DNA of 64,000 nucleotides, from NCBI GenBank assembly GCA_018056685.1, contig JAGPFC010000003.1, positions 62,001-126,000 of the forward strand. The letters are read 5' to 3'. This DNA comes from Smithella sp. GTDB lineage: Bacteria; Desulfobacterota; Syntrophia; Syntrophales; Smithellaceae. The position numbers and the translations under genes are program-made. Each line of letters starts with the position of its first letter. Position 1 is the stretch's first letter. Shown here one piece after another: positions 61,615 to 64,000 of the stretch. The notes under the pieces were generated by a model that worked only from the letters and a program-made list of their open reading frames with translations, was not told the DNA's origin and made no database searches.

Positions 61615-62130
61615 TTAGAAACACATTCCCGGGCCGGATGCACCGCCGCATCGTTTTCCTCCGCGGGGGGCGAACCCCGGTTCTTTATCCCAGCCCAGGG
61701 CTGCCAGTTTTTCTTTTTGTTCCGCTGTCATTAGTTTGTTGATTTCCAGACGAAAAGCGGTTCTTTTATCTTCCAGTTGGTCGCGCAGAGCGCGAACTTC
61801 TTTTTGTTTGGCGTTGATTTTATCCTTGTCCGGATTAACCTGCAGCCAGAGTTTTCTTAATTCCGCGGACTTGTCGAACATTTTTTCTCTAATCGGTCTG
61901 ACCTCTTTCTTGTGATTCAAGAACAGCGCATCAAACTTCGATCTTTGTTCGTCGGTGAGACTCAGTCTTTTAAATAGAAAATTACCGCAGTATCCTCCGC
62001 ATCCTTCTTCGTCAAAATTTCTCCATCCCTGACAATCCCCTCTGCCTCCATGGTGACCGAAAGCAAAAGCAGGCACGGTTAAAATCAAGGCGATCAAAAT
62101 TGCCGCCGATGTTATGAATAATTTTTTCAT
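61615..62130 (-). CDS. Spy/CpxP/ZraP-like periplasmic chaperone
   Basis: A signal peptide (1-23, ending FAFG) precedes a mature protein with the LTxxQ-type motif LSLTDEQRSKFDALF and helices of the Spy/CpxP/ZraP fold (KMFDKSAELRKLWL, ALRDQLEDKRTAFRLEINKLMTAEQ). The N- and C-terminal ends are rich in His, Gly and Cys (FGHHGGRGDC, GCGGYCG, RCGG, GMCF), as in zinc-binding ZraP. 171 residues. AAGGAG precedes ATG 62130. A sigma-54 promoter and upstream sites face the divergent kinase gene, matching the layout of the Escherichia zraP-zraSR system. Confidence 0.85.
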   Translation of the reverse strand: MKKLFITSAAILIALILTVPAFAFGHHGGRGDCQGWRNFDEEGCGGYCGNFLFKRLSLTDEQRSKFDALFLNHKKEVRPIREKMFDKSAELRKLWLQVNPDKDKINAKQKEVRALRDQLEDKRTAFRLEINKLMTAEQKEKLAALGWDKEPGFAPRGGKRCGGASGPGMCF

Positions 62131-62167
62131 GGTGAATCTCCTTATCATTTTTTCTGTTTCATATTAA

Positions 62168-62183
62168 AGCAAATGGTATGCCA
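62168..62183 (-). promoter_or_regulatory. Sigma-54 promoter of the Spy-like gene
   Basis: On the minus strand, TGGCATACCATTTGCT carries the -24 GG and -12 GC exactly 10 bases apart and matches the sigma-54 consensus well. It ends about 38 bases before the start codon at 62130. Confidence 0.75.
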
Positions 62184-62266
62184 TAATATTACTGCTTTCG
62201 TAAGATATTGAAATTAAAAAGATTATAAAAAAATCTTAAAATACGAGTTGAATAAGCAGTCATCAG

Positions 62267-62316
62267 TGGATACTATATATCCAACTATGAATATCCATCT
62301 GGATAATATGTATCCA
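62267..62316. promoter_or_regulatory. Paired enhancer sites for the sigma-54 activator
   Basis: Two copies of TGGATA-N5-TATCCA, at 62267-62283 and 62300-62316, begin 33 bases apart, about three helical turns. An extra TATCCA lies at 62292-62297. They sit 85-135 bases upstream of the sigma-54 promoter, the expected place for an enhancer-binding response regulator. Confidence 0.65.
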
Positions 62317-62337
62317 GAAAATAGACGGTATTTATTG

Positions 62338-62470
62338 TGAGACTCAAATTTCAAAAACGAAGTACATTGAAATTTGTAAGTCAAACAATCCCGCACAGCG
62401 GAGGGTGTAAAGCCCCCTCAGCGTGCTGCGGAATAGTCTCCAAAGTTTGCTTTGGGATTCATACCCGTGA
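62338..62470. repeat. Dispersed structured repeat, copy 2
   Basis: Diverged copy of the element at 3568-3660. Stem 1 is AAATTTCA (62346-62353) with TGAAATTT (62368-62375) and a 14-base loop. A second, longer hairpin is built from GAGGG and CCCTC around 62401-62421. It ends just before the kinase start. Confidence 0.6.
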
Positions 62471-62475
62471 TTGCC

Positions 62476-64000
62476 ATGAATAAAGCAAAAAGAAAAATAC
62501 GTTTTGATATTTCATACTGGGTGACGGTCAGCGCGGTAGCCGTGCTGGGCGTTATTTTATTGATGATGGCTGTGGCGCACTTCCAATGGCAAAAGGAAAA
62601 GGCCGTTTCCATATTGCTGGAAAAAGGAGCGACGTTGATCAACTCTTTTGAAGCGGGACTGCGTAACACGGCGGATGATCAAAACAGAATATTTCATCTG
62701 CGAAAGTTACTGATGGCCACAGCCCAGCAACCGGATATCGACTATCTCATTGTTACTGACCCTCAGGGCAATGTCATCGCGGACAGCGATCCTTCCATGA
62801 TTGAACAGAAATACGGTCTGGATCTGGATTTGATGCATCTTCAGACAAATCGCGAGATGATGTGGCGTCAGACGGCAAATCCGGAAGGTGCCGATACCTT
62901 TGAAGTGTATCGAGGCTTTTCCCCTTCTCCTGCGGATGATCTTAAAAATCAAAATGTATTCATAATTTTTGTCGGCTTTAATATGGATAAAATAGAAAAA
63001 GCCGCTGCCCTGGATAAGCGCAATGCTATCATTTTCATGCTTATTCTGCTGCTGGTCGGTTCTTCGGCCATCGTTTCTCTTTATCTGGTGTGGGACTATC
63101 GTCTGACCCGCACCTCCCTTTCCCGCATGAAGGTTTTTTCAGAGACGCTGGTCAGGAACCTGCCCATCGGGCTGATTGCTCTGGATCATCATGATGAAAT
63201 GATCCGATGCAATGAAAAGGCGGGGGACATCTTGAAAATGATTTCTCCTGGTTCTTCCGGCCTGGAACGAGTGGATGCGCTGCCCAAGCCGCTGAAAGAA
63301 TTGATCAATGAGTTGCCGGAAAAGGGAGGCCTTGTGGAGCGTGAACTTGAAATTACCGTGCCGCAAACGGGACAGTGCATCCTGGAGACGGTTGCCGCCG
63401 GTCTTATGGATGATGGTGAATCCGCGGGCAGGATTCTGATGATTCGTGACGTTACGCAGATCCGTCAGATGGAGCAGGAAGTCGCCCGGAGCCGCCATCT
63501 TTCTTCCATCAGTTCACTGGCCGCGGGAGTGGCGCATGAAATCAGAAATCCTCTCAGTTCCATCAAGGGATTTGCCGTCTATCTGAAAGGAAGATTATCG
63601 GCGGACGGCGACGATAAAAAAACAGCGGATATCATCATCGAAGAAGTGGAAAGATTGAACCGCGTCATCACGCAGTTGATAGAATTTGCACGTCCTCTGG
63701 AATTGAAAAAGGAAAGAACGTCCCTTGCGGATTTAATCGGTCATGCGATGAAATTAACGGAAGCGGAGAAGGTGAAAAATAATATTACGGTGATCCTGAA
63801 CGTACCGGATGATGTTCCACCGGCGAACGTCGATCCCGACAAAGTCAAACAGGTTTTACTCAATATCCTGCTCAATGCCCTGGCGGCGATGAAAAGCGGC
63901 GGCAGACTGGAAATCAATTTGAAGAGAGAAAAAGAAAATGTTCTGATCGAAGTGACGGACAGCGGTATGGGAATAGCCGCAGCGGATTTACCGCGCATCT
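62476..64000 (+). CDS. Membrane sensor histidine kinase, ZraS/NtrB-like (3' truncated)
   Basis: The gene runs off the window after about 508 codons. Two membrane segments (~14-34 and ~176-198) flank a periplasmic sensor of about 140 residues containing IDYLIVTDPQGNVIADSDPS. A PAS-like domain (~215-330), a HisKA domain with phospho-His in AAGVAHEIRNPLSSIKGF and a HATPase domain (VLLNILLNALAAMKSGG, DSGMGIAA) follow. It resembles ZraS. Together with the divergent Spy-like gene and sigma-54 signals it predicts a ZraR-like regulator just beyond the window. A GTG at 62467 is an alternative start. Confidence 0.9.
   Translation, partial: MNKAKRKIRFDISYWVTVSAVAVLGVILLMMAVAHFQWQKEKAVSILLEKGATLINSFEAGLRNTADDQNRIFHLRKLLMATAQQPDIDYLIVTDPQGNVIADSDPSMIEQKYGLDLDLMHLQTNREMMWRQTANPEGADTFEVYRGFSPSPADDLKNQNVFIIFVGFNMDKIEKAAALDKRNAIIFMLILLLVGSSAIVSLYLVWDYRLTRTSLSRMKVFSETLVRNLPIGLIALDHHDEMIRCNEKAGDILKMISPGSSGLERVDALPKPLKELINELPEKGGLVERELEITVPQTGQCILETVAAGLMDDGESAGRILMIRDVTQIRQMEQEVARSRHLSSISSLAAGVAHEIRNPLSSIKGFAVYLKGRLSADGDDKKTADIIIEEVERLNRVITQLIEFARPLELKKERTSLADLIGHAMKLTEAEKVKNNITVILNVPDDVPPANVDPDKVKQVLLNILLNALAAMKSGGRLEINLKREKENVLIEVTDSGMGIAAADLPRI

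Noticed and set aside
1-64000. CRISPR array or insertion sequence
   Set aside because: No run of evenly spaced direct repeats, transposase motif or terminal inverted repeats was found on either strand.

Overview
The window looks like a chromosome segment of an anaerobic deltaproteobacterium (Desulfobacterota), most like a syntroph of the Syntrophales. The inference rests on gene content: electron-bifurcating NfnAB, indolepyruvate ferredoxin oxidoreductase, acyl-CoA dehydrogenases, rubredoxin/flavoprotein/rubrerythrin oxygen defence, and many PAS, HD-GYP and GGDEF signalling proteins. No ribosomal RNA, phage, insertion sequence or CRISPR array was seen. One tRNA (Asn) is present.

Layout. 0-2.5 kb: a truncated NUDIX gene, then a cysteine-rich MarR regulator and the mercury-methylation pair hgcA-hgcB. 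2.5-11.2 kb: a Zn-dependent dehydrogenase with an LsrF-type aldolase, a phospholipid acyltransferase, and several exported or lipid-anchored proteins (TPR, InlB-type repeat, duplicated-domain lipoprotein) plus a TMTC-like membrane TPR protein. 11.3-17.5 kb: a receiver-PAS-HD-GYP protein and a histidine kinase with about nine PAS domains. 17.8-19.3 kb: a porin.

19.4-28 kb holds the most unusual region: a probable catabolic cluster with a form IV RuBisCO-like protein, FGGY kinase, class III aminotransferase, class II aldolase, zinc phospholipase C-like protein, MFS transporter and TetR regulator. A near-identical, covarying inverted repeat lies at both outer edges and is a likely shared operator. 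Next to it are a DUF2147 protein and two tandem neutral ceramidase homologues (28.5-32.7 kb), the second with the catalytic Ser changed to Thr.

32.7-43 kb: an OsmC protein, a diguanylate cyclase, a FecR/OmpA/CHASE2-HD-GYP operon, and two acyl-CoA dehydrogenases under an XRE-cupin regulator. 43.6-50 kb: an operon running from a [FeFe]-hydrogenase-like sensor kinase through a response regulator and a receiver-PAS-kinase to a single-chain NfnAB, suggesting redox sensing tied to electron bifurcation. 50.7-54.4 kb: FrhB-like protein with iorAB. 55.4-57.5 kb: FprA flavoprotein, a 52-residue rubredoxin and rubrerythrin. 57.6-61.5 kb: an outer-membrane protein, a YvlD-like membrane protein, and mutS broken by one in-frame amber codon just after Walker A. 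61.6-64 kb: a divergent Zra-like module, a Spy/ZraP-type periplasmic protein with a sigma-54 promoter and paired upstream sites, facing a sensor kinase cut off by the window end.

A structured repeat of about 90-130 bp occurs twice (3.57 and 62.34 kb), with a compensatory base change in its stem.
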